Below, piece after piece: positions 8,498 to 17,525 of a DNA stretch of 40,117 nucleotides. The DNA comes from Gemmatimonadaceae bacterium (GTDB lineage Bacteria > Gemmatimonadota > Gemmatimonadetes > Gemmatimonadales > Gemmatimonadaceae), in the NCBI GenBank assembly GCA_016741895.1, contig JACVCT010000006.1, positions 1-40,117 of the forward strand. The letters are read 5' to 3'. The translations under genes and the position numbers were made by a program. The notes beneath the pieces are model-generated. The model worked only from the letters and a program-made list of their open reading frames with translations, had not been told where the DNA came from and did no database searches. Within the stretch, counting starts at the first letter, position 1; every line of letters begins with the position of its first letter.

Positions 8498-8620
8498 TCG
8501 CCCGCCGCGTCACACGGGCATCACCGAGGCGTCACCGGGGTGGCTTTCGGGCACCACGCCCGATGGAACCCCGTTAACGAACGGCGACCATCGTGCGTCT
8601 TACCCGTCGTGACTACTACC

Positions 8621-11600
8621 ATGCCCTTTTTCCGCCGCCTTCTTGGCGCGCTGGTTGTCCTCTCTGCCGCCGTGGTCGTGCCCTCCATGGCAGTGCCAAC
8701 CGTGGCCGAGGCCCAGCAGGTTGACATCATTCGCGGTCAGGTCCTCGGGACCGACTCGCTGCCCATTGCCAACGTACTGGTCACGGCCACCACGCTGAGT
8801 GGCAACGTGAGCCGGACGCAGCGCACCGATCGCAATGGCCGCTACACCATTTCCTTTCCCGGCGGGGAAGGCGACTACTGGGTGACATTCTCCGGCATCG
8901 GTCTCGCGCCGCGCCGCTACCAGGTCAAGCGCACCGCCGATCAGGAAATTCTCATCGCCAACGCGCGCATGGCGCCGGCCGCCATCACGCTCGATGCCGT
9001 GCAGGTTACGGAGCGCGCTGCGGTCTCGCGTTCCGATACCGTGTCGGATGTGAGCGGTACCGAACGCACGGTGAGCGACGAGATTGCCGGCTTCCTCAAC
9101 GCCGAGCAGATGGGCGATCTCGCCGCCATGGCCTCGGCCATTCCAGGTGTGCAGCTGCTGCTGGGCGCGGATGGTGGGGCCGATGCCTTCTCGGTGTTTG
9201 GCCTGGGTGGCGACCAGAACAACACGCAGCTCAATGGTCTCAACTTCGGTGACGCGCAGTTGCCGCGTGACGCCAATGTGATGACGTCCCTGTCGACCAG
9301 TCCGTACGATGTATCACGCGGCGGTTTCTCGGGTGGGCAGCTGCAGGTGCGCACACGAGCCGGTTCGAACTTCTCGAATCGTAGCGTGAGTTCCAACTTC
9401 GTGTCACCGCAGCTGCAGTGGGCGGACCGTGTCGGGGTGGCGACGGGTCAGCAGTATACGAACGCGTCGTTCGGTGGCGCGGCCTCCGGCCCCATCAAGC
9501 CGGACGTGCTCTTCTACAACACCTCGCTGCAGTTCGATCGCCGTCTCCAGGATTTTCAGACGGCGCTCAATACCAATGTGAACGGATTCCAGGCGGCCGG
9601 CGTGTCGGCCGACTCGGTGCGCCGCATGCTGGACATTCTGGGCACCGACAACGTGCCCTTCACGATCGATGGCTATTCGCCGCTGCGTATCCAGACCACC
9701 CTCAACACGCTGAACAGCTTTGACTGGGTGCCGCAGAACTCGTCGCGTGGCAGCACGTACTCTGTCACCCTTTCTGCCAACTACAGAAAGACCACCCCTG
9801 TCGGCAGTGGCGGTGGCGGTGGCGGTGGGTTCGGTGGCGGCGGCTTTGGCGGATTCGGCGGGAGCCTGATCACGCCAACGCGAGATGGCGAGCGTACGAA
9901 CTGGGGTGGCGCGGCGCAGTTGCGCCACAGCGGCATGGTGGGTTGGAAGGGCATCTTCACCGAAACGACTGTGGGCTACAGCACCAGCCGGAACGCGGCG
10001 GAACCCTACACGTTCTTGCCCTCTGGTGCCGTGCGCGTGAATTCGCAGTTCGCTGACGGCACCGCGTCGGTCGGCAACCTGCAGTTCGGCGGCAATCCGG
10101 CGCTCAACAACAGCAGCATCACCACGACGTTGGCCGGCAACAACACGCTTTCCTGGTTCTCCAAGGACAATCGCCATCGCGTGAAGCTCACGACGGAGCT
10201 GCGCCGTGAGGACTTCTCGAACCTGTTCAACTTCAACGAGTACGGTTCGTTCTCCTACAACACGTTGGCCGACCTGCAGGCCAATCGCCCGGCCTCGTTC
10301 ACGCGTCTGCTCTCCCCGCGCACGCGCACGGGAAGCCAGTACGTGGCGGCCATGTCTCTCGGCGATGCCTGGCGGCCCACGAACGATCTGCAGGTGCAGT
10401 ACGGTGTGCGCGTGGACGGCAACAAGTTCAACATGGGACCGCAGACGAATGCGGATGTGCGGGGCACCTTCCAGTATGACAACGCGGAAGTCCCGAATCG
10501 TCTGTATGTGAGCCCCCGCATCGGCTTCTCATGGACGCTGGGTGAAGCCGACCAGTTGGCGCTCATGCCAGGCATGATTCGTGCGCCTCGCGCCGTGGTG
10601 CGTGGTGGTTTGGGTGTGTTCCAGAACACCCCGGGCACGCAGCTCATTTCCGGCGCCATTGACAATACCGGGCTGCCCAGTGGCCTGCAGCAGCTCACCT
10701 GCGTTGGTGAAGCAACGCCCACACCGGACTGGAGCGCCTACGCGGCGGACCGTGGCGCCATCCCGACCACCTGTGCCGACGGCACCAGTGGTTCGGTGTT
10801 TGCCAACAGCAACCCCAACGTCACGTTGTTCCTTCCGGACTATCAGGCCCAGCGCTCCATTCGCGGTAACCTGCAGTGGATGGGCGCAGTGCTCAAGAAT
10901 CGCTTCGTGTTGTCGGCCGACGTGACCTATTCGCGCAACCAGCGCCAGCAGGGTGGCATCGACCTCAACTTCACCAACCAGCAGCAGTTCTCGCTCGATG
11001 GTGAGGGTGGGCGCCCCATGTTCGTCACGCCCGATGCCATTGTGTCCACCACGGGTCAGGTGGCCTGGCGACAGGCGCGTGTGAGCGACAAGTACGGTCG
11101 TGTCACGGCGCAGACCTCGTCGCTTGAGGGTGAAAGCCGTCAGCTCAACCTGAGCCTCCGCCCGACCGTCTTCAACTCGCGTTGGGGTTGGAACCTCAAC
11201 TACGTGCTTGCCGACGTGCGCGAGCAGTTCCTGGGCTTCAACAGCACCGTAGGTACTCCCGTCGGCAAGGAGTGGTCACCAGGTGGCTTCTTCTCGCGTC
11301 ATGCCATCCAGTACAGCCTGAGCTATAACGCGTGGGACGCAGTTCGGATCTCGTGGAATGGCCGGTTCAGCTCGGGCTTCCGCTACACGCCGACCATCAA
11401 CCAGGATGTGAATGGCGACAGCTACGGCAACGACCGGGCGTTCGTGTTCGACCCAAGCACCGTTTCGGATCCGCTGCTGCGCACCGGACTCGAGAGCCTG
11501 CTGGCCAACGGCACACGTGAGGCCACGGCCTGCCTGCGCAGTCAGATGGGGCAGTTCGCCGAGCGCAACTCCTGCGTCGGCCCCTGGTCGATGACCGGCA

Positions 11601-12397
11601 ACCTCAACTTCAGCCTCAACTCGCTCAAGCTGGGCCTGCCGCAGCGAGCCAATATCTCACTGCAGGTGGCCAATCCGCTCAACGGCATTGACCGCCTTCT
11701 CAACGGCGAAGACGGCCTGAAGGGCTGGGGCGCGCAGCAGTTGCCGCAGTCGCAGCAGCAGCTCCTCTTCGTGCGTGGGTTCGACCCGGTCACCCGTGCA
11801 TTCAAGTACGAAGTCAATGAGCGCTTCGGCTCCACACGGCCGCGCGAAACCACCCTGCGTTCGCAGCCGGTGATGTTCACCCTGCAGGTGCGCTATGACG
11901 TGGGTCAGTCACGCGAGCAGCAGCAGTTGCTGCAGCAGCTCGACCGCGGCCGCACGCGGCCGGGCAACAAGCCCAGCCTGCAGCAGCTGCGCCAGACGGC
12001 CAACGTGGGCATCATCAACCCCATGCAGCAGCTGCTGCAGCAGGCGGACACGCTCAAGCTGACGCGCAAGCAGGCGGACAGCCTGGCCACGCTGAATCGC
12101 CTGTATGTGCTCAAGAGCGACAGCGTGTGGACGCCGGTGGCCCGCTTCCTTTCGGAGCTCCCTGACCGCTACAGCCATGGTGACGCCTACGGTCGCTATC
12201 GCCGGGCGCGTGAAGAAACGGTGGACGTACTCATTCGCATTGTGCCGGGTATCCGTGGGCTGCTCACCCCCGAGCAGATCCGCATCCTTCCCGACCAGCT
12301 CGTCCAGTTCCTCGACAAGCGCACGCTGCAGGGCATCCGCTCCGGTACTGTTGGAAACAACCGGTTCGGCGGCGGTGGTGGCCGCATGGGCCGCTGA
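8621..12397 (+). CDS. TonB-dependent receptor with C-terminal extension
   Basis: This outer-membrane receptor has 1258 aa. Residues 1-31 are a signal peptide ending at AEA. Residues about 33-130 form a carboxypeptidase-regulatory-like beta-sandwich (IRGQVLGTDSLPIANVLV...DRNGRYTISF). A plug-like region (about 145-250, with FLNAEQMGDLAAMASAIPGVQ) and a long 22-strand-type barrel region follow. A Gly-rich stretch of about 20 residues lies near 395-415. The last barrel-like strand (VMFTLQVRYDV) ends near residue 1093. About 160 residues follow, rich in Gln and then helical, with LTRKQ and LTPEQ motifs and a GGGGGRMGR end. Ligand unknown; these receptors usually import metal chelates, sugars or peptides. 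The open frame extends to GTG 8540, but ATG 8621 gives a proper signal peptide. Probably co-transcribed with the next gene. Confidence 0.88.
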   Translation: MPFFRRLLGALVVLSAAVVVPSMAVPTVAEAQQVDIIRGQVLGTDSLPIANVLVTATTLSGNVSRTQRTDRNGRYTISFPGGEGDYWVTFSGIGLAPRRYQVKRTADQEILIANARMAPAAITLDAVQVTERAAVSRSDTVSDVSGTERTVSDEIAGFLNAEQMGDLAAMASAIPGVQLLLGADGGADAFSVFGLGGDQNNTQLNGLNFGDAQLPRDANVMTSLSTSPYDVSRGGFSGGQLQVRTRAGSNFSNRSVSSNFVSPQLQWADRVGVATGQQYTNASFGGAASGPIKPDVLFYNTSLQFDRRLQDFQTALNTNVNGFQAAGVSADSVRRMLDILGTDNVPFTIDGYSPLRIQTTLNTLNSFDWVPQNSSRGSTYSVTLSANYRKTTPVGSGGGGGGGFGGGGFGGFGGSLITPTRDGERTNWGGAAQLRHSGMVGWKGIFTETTVGYSTSRNAAEPYTFLPSGAVRVNSQFADGTASVGNLQFGGNPALNNSSITTTLAGNNTLSWFSKDNRHRVKLTTELRREDFSNLFNFNEYGSFSYNTLADLQANRPASFTRLLSPRTRTGSQYVAAMSLGDAWRPTNDLQVQYGVRVDGNKFNMGPQTNADVRGTFQYDNAEVPNRLYVSPRIGFSWTLGEADQLALMPGMIRAPRAVVRGGLGVFQNTPGTQLISGAIDNTGLPSGLQQLTCVGEATPTPDWSAYAADRGAIPTTCADGTSGSVFANSNPNVTLFLPDYQAQRSIRGNLQWMGAVLKNRFVLSADVTYSRNQRQQGGIDLNFTNQQQFSLDGEGGRPMFVTPDAIVSTTGQVAWRQARVSDKYGRVTAQTSSLEGESRQLNLSLRPTVFNSRWGWNLNYVLADVREQFLGFNSTVGTPVGKEWSPGGFFSRHAIQYSLSYNAWDAVRISWNGRFSSGFRYTPTINQDVNGDSYGNDRAFVFDPSTVSDPLLRTGLESLLANGTREATACLRSQMGQFAERNSCVGPWSMTGNLNFSLNSLKLGLPQRANISLQVANPLNGIDRLLNGEDGLKGWGAQQLPQSQQQLLFVRGFDPVTRAFKYEVNERFGSTRPRETTLRSQPVMFTLQVRYDVGQSREQQQLLQQLDRGRTRPGNKPSLQQLRQTANVGIINPMQQLLQQADTLKLTRKQADSLATLNRLYVLKSDSVWTPVARFLSELPDRYSHGDAYGRYRRAREETVDVLIRIVPGIRGLLTPEQIRILPDQLVQFLDKRTLQGIRSGTVGNNRFGGGGGRMGR

Positions 12398-12411
12398 GTA
12401 CTCACCAACCG

Positions 12412-14028
12412 ATGAACATTTCCCTCTCCGGGTTCTCTCTCATGTCAAGCCTTCGCCTGTCCCGTTGGAGCGCTGCCGGTGTGCTGCTCACGGCGGCGAC
12501 TGTACCGGGTCTCCTGTCCGCACAGGACACCGCAGCCTCTACGGCCGCCGCGGTGCCAGTGCGCGATGTCTCAGCCGTCATCGCGCGCTCGGCGCAGCCG
12601 TTCACAAGCGTCACCATGCTGCGTGGTCTGCCTGACGGCTCCGTGTTCGTCAACGACGTGCAGCGCCGGCAACTGCTCAAGCTCGACGCCAGCCTGTCCA
12701 ATGTCACCGTTGTGGCCGACACGGCGCCCGGTGCGCTCATGCCCTACGGGCAGCGCCCGCTGGGCCTCATGCCGTACCTCGGTGACAGCACCATCGTGGT
12801 CGATCCGTCCACCACGTCATTGGTGGTGCTCAATCCCGATGGACGCACGGCGCGTGTCATGGCCTCACCGCGCACCAACGACATCAACCTGCTGGCCAAC
12901 ATGAACCTGGGCACGCATGCCTTTGATGCCCAGGGTCGCATGTACTACCGGCAGTTCGGTGGCGGCCCCGGTGGTGGCATGGGTGCCATGTTCGGCAACG
13001 GCATGGACCGTGGGCGCGGTGGTGGCGGTGGCGGACAGGGGGGCAACAACAATCGCCCCAACCAGAACAATCGCGGCGGTGGCGACTTTGGTGGCCCGCC
13101 CGGCGGTGGCCCGCCGGGTGGCGGTCAGGGTGGACAGCCCTTTGGGGGCCCCGGAGGTCGCGGCTTCAATCCCAACAACCAGCCTGATTCAGTGCCCATC
13201 GTGCGCGTGGACTTCGACACGCGCAAGGCGGACACGGTCACCTTCCTCAAGGTGCCGAAGAACGAAACGCAGATGACGCGTGGCGATGACGGCACCACGC
13301 GCGTCTCCGTCAAGATCAATCCGCTGCCGCAGGCTGATGACTGGGCACTGCTGGCTGATGGTACGGTGGCCGTGATGCGCGTGCTCGACTATCACGTGGA
13401 CTACTACCGTCCCGATGGCAAGCACATGGCGTCCGAGAAGTTGCCCTTCGACTGGAAGCGCATCACCGACGACGAAAAGGTCAAGCTGGTGGACTCGCTC
13501 AAGGTGCTCGCCGAAGCGGCCATGGGCCGTCAGGGTGCGAACCCCAACAGCACGTTCCGCATGAGCTTCGAGCCCATCGCGGCCGAGCGCTTGCCGGACT
13601 ACTACCCGCCCATTCGTCAGGGCTCGAGCATCGCCGACCGTGAGGGCAACCTCTGGGTGGTGCCCACCACCTCCAATCTGTCGGCGCAGCTCGCGCAGCA
13701 GTTCATGGGGGCCGGTGGCATGGGCGGTATGCGTGGCGGAATGCCCGGACAGGCCGGTGGACGACCGGGTGCTGCGGGTGGCGCCCCCGGCGCAGCGCGC
13801 GACAGCACGCGGCAGGGCCCGCCCCCGGCGGCAGCCATGGCCATGATGGCCGGCATGATGAATCAGCCGCCGCTCGTGTACGATGTGGTCAGCCCCGAAG
13901 GCAAGCTGCAGTATCGCGTAAAGCTGCCGCCCGGCCGGCAGATCGCCGGCTTTGGTGCCAATGGCCTGATCTACCTGCAGGCCCGCGAGCAGGGGCGCAT
14001 CTTCCTCGAGACGGTGAAGCTCAACTAG
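12412..14028 (+). CDS. Secreted glycine-rich beta-propeller-like protein
   Basis: The predicted periplasmic protein of 538 aa begins 14 bp after the receptor stop. A signal peptide is clear (RLSRWSAAGVLLTAATVPGLLSAQ); ATG 12442 gives the tighter signal peptide, so the true start may be there. The body has strand repeats of the NHL/six-bladed propeller type (LRGLPDGSVFVNDVQRRQLLKLD, DDWALLADGTVAVMRVLDYHVDYYRPDGK, IADREGNLWVVPTT, YDVVSPEGKLQYRVKLP). Two low-complexity inserts interrupt it: a Gly/Asn/Pro-rich stretch of about 80 residues near 180-260, and a Gly/Met/Ala-rich one near 440-485. No catalytic residues are evident. Its position suggests a partner or substrate-binding protein of the receptor, which is inference. 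Confidence 0.75.
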   Translation: MNISLSGFSLMSSLRLSRWSAAGVLLTAATVPGLLSAQDTAASTAAAVPVRDVSAVIARSAQPFTSVTMLRGLPDGSVFVNDVQRRQLLKLDASLSNVTVVADTAPGALMPYGQRPLGLMPYLGDSTIVVDPSTTSLVVLNPDGRTARVMASPRTNDINLLANMNLGTHAFDAQGRMYYRQFGGGPGGGMGAMFGNGMDRGRGGGGGGQGGNNNRPNQNNRGGGDFGGPPGGGPPGGGQGGQPFGGPGGRGFNPNNQPDSVPIVRVDFDTRKADTVTFLKVPKNETQMTRGDDGTTRVSVKINPLPQADDWALLADGTVAVMRVLDYHVDYYRPDGKHMASEKLPFDWKRITDDEKVKLVDSLKVLAEAAMGRQGANPNSTFRMSFEPIAAERLPDYYPPIRQGSSIADREGNLWVVPTTSNLSAQLAQQFMGAGGMGGMRGGMPGQAGGRPGAAGGAPGAARDSTRQGPPPAAAMAMMAGMMNQPPLVYDVVSPEGKLQYRVKLPPGRQIAGFGANGLIYLQAREQGRIFLETVKLN

Positions 14029-14059
14029 TCCTTCGCGAGAGTCACCTGCAGCAACTGAG

Positions 14060-14139
14060 TACCACGGATGAACACAGATGGGGCGGAAACCACAGGAATC
14101 AATCCTGAAGTTTCCGCCCCATCTGTGTTTTCCGTGGTA
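14060..14139. repeat. Large intergenic palindrome (about 30-bp arms)
   Basis: The left arm 14060-14090 (starting TACCACGGATGAACACAGAT) and right arm 14110-14139 are reverse complements. Twenty bases are perfectly paired (AACACAGATGGGGCGGAAAC) and the stem continues outward through TACCACGGA with one small bulge. Inside the loop, CAGGA and TCCTG pair again. It lies between the convergent propeller gene and pckA. It may be a bidirectional terminator or a dispersed palindromic repeat of REP type. Confidence 0.85.
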
Positions 14140-14151
14140 TTCGGTTGTCCA

Positions 14152-14169
14152 GGTTGGCCGGGGCCAACC
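14152..14169. terminator. Short hairpin 3' of pckA
   Basis: A perfect GGTTGGCC-GG-GGCCAACC hairpin lies 13 bp past the pckA stop. No T run follows on either strand, so it may stabilise the 3' end or work with the large palindrome next to it rather than terminate alone. Confidence 0.35.
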
Positions 14170-14181
14170 AAGCGAGGGATG

Positions 14182-15801
14182 TTATCCCTGCGGGCCGGCG
14201 CCGAGGATGGCCGGCGAGACCGCGTCGCCGAACTTCTTGATGTTCTCGCGGAACATGCCGGCCAGCTTGCGCGCCTGCGCATCGTAGGCCGCGCCATCAG
14301 CCCAGGTGCCACGCGGGTCAAGCACTTCGGCGGGCACATCGGGCACCCAGGTGGGGAGGTGCAGACCGAACACCGGGTCCGTATTGAACGTGCTGCCATC
14401 CAGTGCGCCGGACAGCGCCGCACGCACCATGGCGCGCGTGTAGGACAGCTTCATGCGCTTGCCCGTGCCGTATGCGCCACCGCTCCAGCCCGTGTTCACC
14501 AGCCACACCTGCGAGCCGTGCTTGCGCAGCAGCTCACCCAGCATCTCCGCATACTTGGTGGGGTGCCACACGAGGAACACGGCGCCGAAGCAGGCCGAGA
14601 ACGTGGCCTGCGGTTCCGTCACGCCGCGCTCGGTGCCGGCCACCTTGGCCGTGTACCCCGAGAGGAAGTAGTACATGGCCTGCTCGGGCGTGAGCCGCGC
14701 AATCGGCGGCAGCACACCAAAGGCATCGGCGGTGAGGAACACCACGTTCTTCGGGTGCCCACCGCGGCCGCTCGGCACATGGTTCTTGATGTAATGCAGC
14801 GGGTAGGACGCGCGCGTGTTCTCGGTGATGTGCTGGCTCGAGAAATCCACCGTGCGCGACGGCTGATTGAGCACCACGTTCTCGAGCACCGTGCCGAACA
14901 TCTGCGTGGTGGCGAAGATGTCGGGCTCACTCTCCGGCGAGAGATTGATGACCTTGGCGTAGCAGCCGCCTTCGAAGTTGAAGGTGCCTTCCGCCGACCA
15001 GCCATGCTCGTCGTCACCGATGAGCCCACGCTCCGGGTCGGCCGACAGCGTGGTCTTGCCCGTGCCCGACAGACCGAAGAACAGCGCCGTGTCGCCCTCG
15101 GCGCCGATGTTGGCCGAGCAGTGCATGGACAGCACACCCTGCTTGGGCAGCAGGTAGTTCATGACGGTGAACATCGACTTCTTGAGTTCACCCGCGTAGC
15201 GCGTGCCGCCAATGAGGATGGCGCGCTCCGCCAGATTGAGCACGATGAACGTGCCGGTGCGCGTGCCATGGCGGGCCGGATCGGCCTGGAACTCCGGCGC
15301 ATGGTACACCGTGAAGTTCGGCGCAAACGACGCCAGCTCCGCCACGTCGGGGCGGATGAACATGTTGCGCACAAACGCCGCGTGCCACGCGTTGGGCAGG
15401 ATGTAACGCACGCTCAAACGCGTGGCCGGATCGGCGCCGCAGTAGAGATCCTGCACGAACAGCGTGTCGAGGCCGTTCAGGTACTGCTGCACATCGGCCT
15501 TGAGCGTGGCCCAGTGTTCGGGCGAGAGCGGCTGATTGACCTTGCCCCAGTCCACGTCGGCCTCGCTGCCCGGCTCCTTGACGACAAACTTGTCGTTGGG
15601 CGAGCGCCCCGTGTGCGGCGAGGTCACGGCCACGAAGGGCCCCATGTCGGCCAGCGTGCCTTCGCCGCGGCGGATGGCCGCCTCGATGAGTTCCGGCGCC
15701 ACGTAGTTCCAGTGGATCTGGCCGGTGGGCGCGAGGCCCTGCGGGGCGAGGCCGGCGGCGCTTTCGCGGGCAGGCGTGGACGGTGTGACCTGTGTCGCCA
15801 T
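14182..15801 (-). CDS. pckA: Phosphoenolpyruvate carboxykinase (ATP)
   Basis: ATP-dependent PEP carboxykinase converts oxaloacetate and ATP to PEP, CO2 and ADP, the first committed step of gluconeogenesis in the cytosol. The 539-aa length is normal for the ATP-dependent class. Signatures seen are [10 protein letters not shown] (63-72, with the substrate Arg), [11 protein letters not shown] (201-211, metal and substrate Lys/His region), the kinase-1a loop GLSGTGKTT (243-251), the metal-binding IGDDEHGW (261-268) and NTGWSGG for nucleotide binding. It starts at ATG 15801, preceded by a GAGAGGG purine stretch. It is a single-gene unit, separated from the upstream metalloprotease gene by a terminator-like hairpin and a 150-bp promoter region. 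Confidence 0.97.
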   Translation of the reverse strand: MATQVTPSTPARESAAGLAPQGLAPTGQIHWNYVAPELIEAAIRRGEGTLADMGPFVAVTSPHTGRSPNDKFVVKEPGSEADVDWGKVNQPLSPEHWATLKADVQQYLNGLDTLFVQDLYCGADPATRLSVRYILPNAWHAAFVRNMFIRPDVAELASFAPNFTVYHAPEFQADPARHGTRTGTFIVLNLAERAILIGGTRYAGELKKSMFTVMNYLLPKQGVLSMHCSANIGAEGDTALFFGLSGTGKTTLSADPERGLIGDDEHGWSAEGTFNFEGGCYAKVINLSPESEPDIFATTQMFGTVLENVVLNQPSRTVDFSSQHITENTRASYPLHYIKNHVPSGRGGHPKNVVFLTADAFGVLPPIARLTPEQAMYYFLSGYTAKVAGTERGVTEPQATFSACFGAVFLVWHPTKYAEMLGELLRKHGSQVWLVNTGWSGGAYGTGKRMKLSYTRAMVRAALSGALDGSTFNTDPVFGLHLPTWVPDVPAEVLDPRGTWADGAAYDAQARKLAGMFRENIKKFGDAVSPAILGAGPQG

Positions 15802-15916
15802 GGGTGCGACCCTCTCGGTAAGCGGACAGCTGCAACCGGCGCCGGGACAGCGCCTGGCTCAGCGAATGAACAGCGGATGCAAAGCGTGGATGCTGCGTTG
15901 GCACACGCGACCCATC

Positions 15917-15939
15917 ACGTCAGCACACAAACGTGACGT
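15917..15939. promoter_or_regulatory. Inverted repeat ACGTCA-N11-TGACGT upstream of pckA
   Basis: Perfect 6-bp half-sites (15917-15922 and 15934-15939) about 120 bp before the pckA start look like a binding site for a dimeric regulator. No convincing -35/-10 pair could be assigned around it. Control of pckA by carbon source through this site is a guess. Confidence 0.35.
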
Positions 15940-15955
15940 TGGCGTCGTGTTGGCC

Positions 15956-15994
15956 AAAAACAGCTTCGGCGCGCATTCGGGAGAATGTCGCGCC
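15956..15994 (-). terminator. Terminator-like hairpin after metalloprotease gene
   Basis: On the minus strand, 57 nt past the metalloprotease stop, a stem of GGCGCG plus CATTC pairs (15968-15994, one bulged base, GGGA-type loop). A TTTTT run (15956-15960) comes 7 nt later. The spacer makes it weaker than a classical intrinsic terminator. Confidence 0.5.
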
Positions 15995-16051
15995 AAGACT
16001 GGGGAAGATGGTGGATTTCACCACTCGCTTCAAGCGGAGACGAGTGGCCGG

Positions 16052-16723
16052 CTAGAGCGTAAACTGCGGCCGTTCCCCCAGCAGGAACTGCAGAGTCTGC
16101 ACATCGCGCCCGCTCAGGAAACGCGCGGTCGGATTGCCGAACATCACGTCGGCGGTTTCGGGGCTGTGGCCACCAATGCCGAGCGCATGCCCCATTTCGT
16201 GCAGGACCACGGCCTCGAGCACGGCCTGGCTGGCCATACCGCCCACATCGAGCCGGATGATGACCGAGACATCGGTGGGCGCCCCGCTGCTGCTCTGGAG
16301 CCGCTGGGCACGATTGCCGCTCACGCAGAAATAGGTGTAGCCGGTCGAGCCCCGGGGATCGAATGGACAGCTCGCCGCCGGTGCAAGTGGCAGCGGCGTG
16401 CTGCGGTCCACGATCACGATGTTGGCGCGCTCCAGAGACGTGGCCGATTCGAGGCGATACTCACGCAGTCGTGGCACGGCATTCCACTCCGCCAGTGCCA
16501 GCTGGGTGGCGCGGAAGACGTCTCGGGTGCTGTCGGCGGGCTGGATGTGCCAGACACGAATGGTCGACCCGCTGGACCAGCGATAGAGCTGGCCGTTGGT
16601 CAGTGAGGTGGGACTGTACGCGGCCATCGGCCGTGCCACCGTGGGGGCGTCACAGGCACTCACGAGGAGCGCGCTCAGCACCAGGGCCAGCGGTGCGATG
16701 CGGATACGAAGGCGTGGCGTCAT
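16052..16723 (-). CDS. Matrixin-like zinc metalloprotease lipoprotein
   Basis: The 223-aa protein has a lipoprotein signal (ALLVSAC, lipid Cys at 24) and should be anchored in the envelope. The catalytic zinc motif HEMGHALGIGGH (175-186) has the HExxHxxG core, with the third His one residue later than in classical HExxHxxGxxH matrixins. A downstream ADVMFG supplies the Met-turn. The domain before it (residues 40-165) fits a small metzincin fold. Its ATG overlaps the stop codon of the upstream gene (ATGA), so translation is coupled. The open frame upstream of 16723 overlaps that gene and lacks a signal peptide, so it is rejected. Substrate unknown. Confidence 0.85.
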   Translation of the reverse strand: MTPRLRIRIAPLALVLSALLVSACDAPTVARPMAAYSPTSLTNGQLYRWSSGSTIRVWHIQPADSTRDVFRATQLALAEWNAVPRLREYRLESATSLERANIVIVDRSTPLPLAPAASCPFDPRGSTGYTYFCVSGNRAQRLQSSSGAPTDVSVIIRLDVGGMASQAVLEAVVLHEMGHALGIGGHSPETADVMFGNPTARFLSGRDVQTLQFLLGERPQFTL

Positions 16724-17379
16724 CGCACGGTCCTCACACCCAGCAGCACACGACTCCCCCAACCCTCGGTGAAGCCCGCGTTGGCCGATGCACGCCCGAG
16801 GCGCAGCGTGTTGGCCCGCGCCGTGAACCACCATTCGCGGCGCCCCGCGCGCGGGGGCGCGCCCAGCGCCACGCCCGCCTCCACCGACGGTGAGATCACC
16901 GCCAACTCACTGAAGGGCAGGGCTCCATCCACCCCCGACAGCACCGCAATGCCTGCTGCGCCCTCCAGGCGCAGTGCGACGCGCTGGCCGGTATACCCGT
17001 CTACACTGGCGGTGCCCACGGCACCCACCTCGCGCAGGGAGCCCAGCGACCAGCTGGCGCCAGCCTCCGTGGCCCTGACCGGCGAAACGAGAGCCCGGAG
17101 AATCACCCCGGTCTCGAGGCGGGGCCGCACACGTCGCTGCAAGCCGATACCCAATCCTGCCCCCACGGGGCTCGAGACGGTGGCAATGCGCGGGCCTTCG
17201 AGAAATGTGCCGCTCACGGAGGCCATGGCCACCTGCGTAAAGCGCCACGGCAGCTGCTCGGGCGCGCTCTGCGCGCGCAGCGGAAGCGGGAACATCAACG
17301 CAGCCAGCAGGGTCAGCGCGGTGCGGGGCACGGGACGGGGAGAGAGAGATGCGGAGGGGGACAAACGGATCCTCGCCAT
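16720..17379 (-). CDS. Secreted outer-membrane beta-barrel-like protein
   Basis: This 219-aa protein of unknown function has a signal peptide (RTALTLLAALMFPLPLRAQ). Its body is alternating hydrophobic strands with Gly turns (VGAGLGIGLQRRVRPRLETGVILRAL, EWWFTARANTLRLG, WGSRVLLGVRTVR), the pattern of a small outer-membrane barrel. ATG 17379 is chosen because it precedes the signal peptide. It is translationally coupled to the metalloprotease gene by a 4-bp overlap, suggesting related roles at the cell surface. It starts 135 bp after the EnvC-like gene on the same strand and may belong to a separate transcript. Confidence 0.6.
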   Translation of the reverse strand: MARIRLSPSASLSPRPVPRTALTLLAALMFPLPLRAQSAPEQLPWRFTQVAMASVSGTFLEGPRIATVSSPVGAGLGIGLQRRVRPRLETGVILRALVSPVRATEAGASWSLGSLREVGAVGTASVDGYTGQRVALRLEGAAGIAVLSGVDGALPFSELAVISPSVEAGVALGAPPRAGRREWWFTARANTLRLGRASANAGFTEGWGSRVLLGVRTVR

Positions 17380-17465
17380 TGACGAAGCGTTCGCGGATGG
17401 CTGCACATTACCCGGACGGGCCAGACACGGCAAATCCTCGCCGCGCCGGGTGATCAGCAATAGCC

Positions 17466-17525
17466 GCGCTCAGCGCCTGCGCGCTCAGCACCTGCGCGAT
17501 CAGCGCCTGCGCGATCAGCGCTTGC
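17466..17525. repeat. Four 15-bp tandem repeats over the envC-like stop codon
   Basis: There are four copies of a GCG(C/A)TCAGC(G/A)C(C/T)TGC unit, at 17466-17480, 17481-17495, 17496-17510 and 17511-17525. The copy nearest the gene contains its TGA stop. Because the period is five codons, each further copy repeats that stop in frame, giving four successive in-frame stops. Confidence 0.85.

Noticed and set aside
9800-9870. GGC/GGT-rich stretch as a DNA repeat element
   Set aside because: It is in frame and codes for a Gly/Phe-rich segment of the receptor; codons vary, so it is a protein-level feature.
14068-15936. Long plus-strand frame across pckA
   Set aside because: Antisense shadow of pckA with Arg/His/Gly/Val-rich composition and no domain features.
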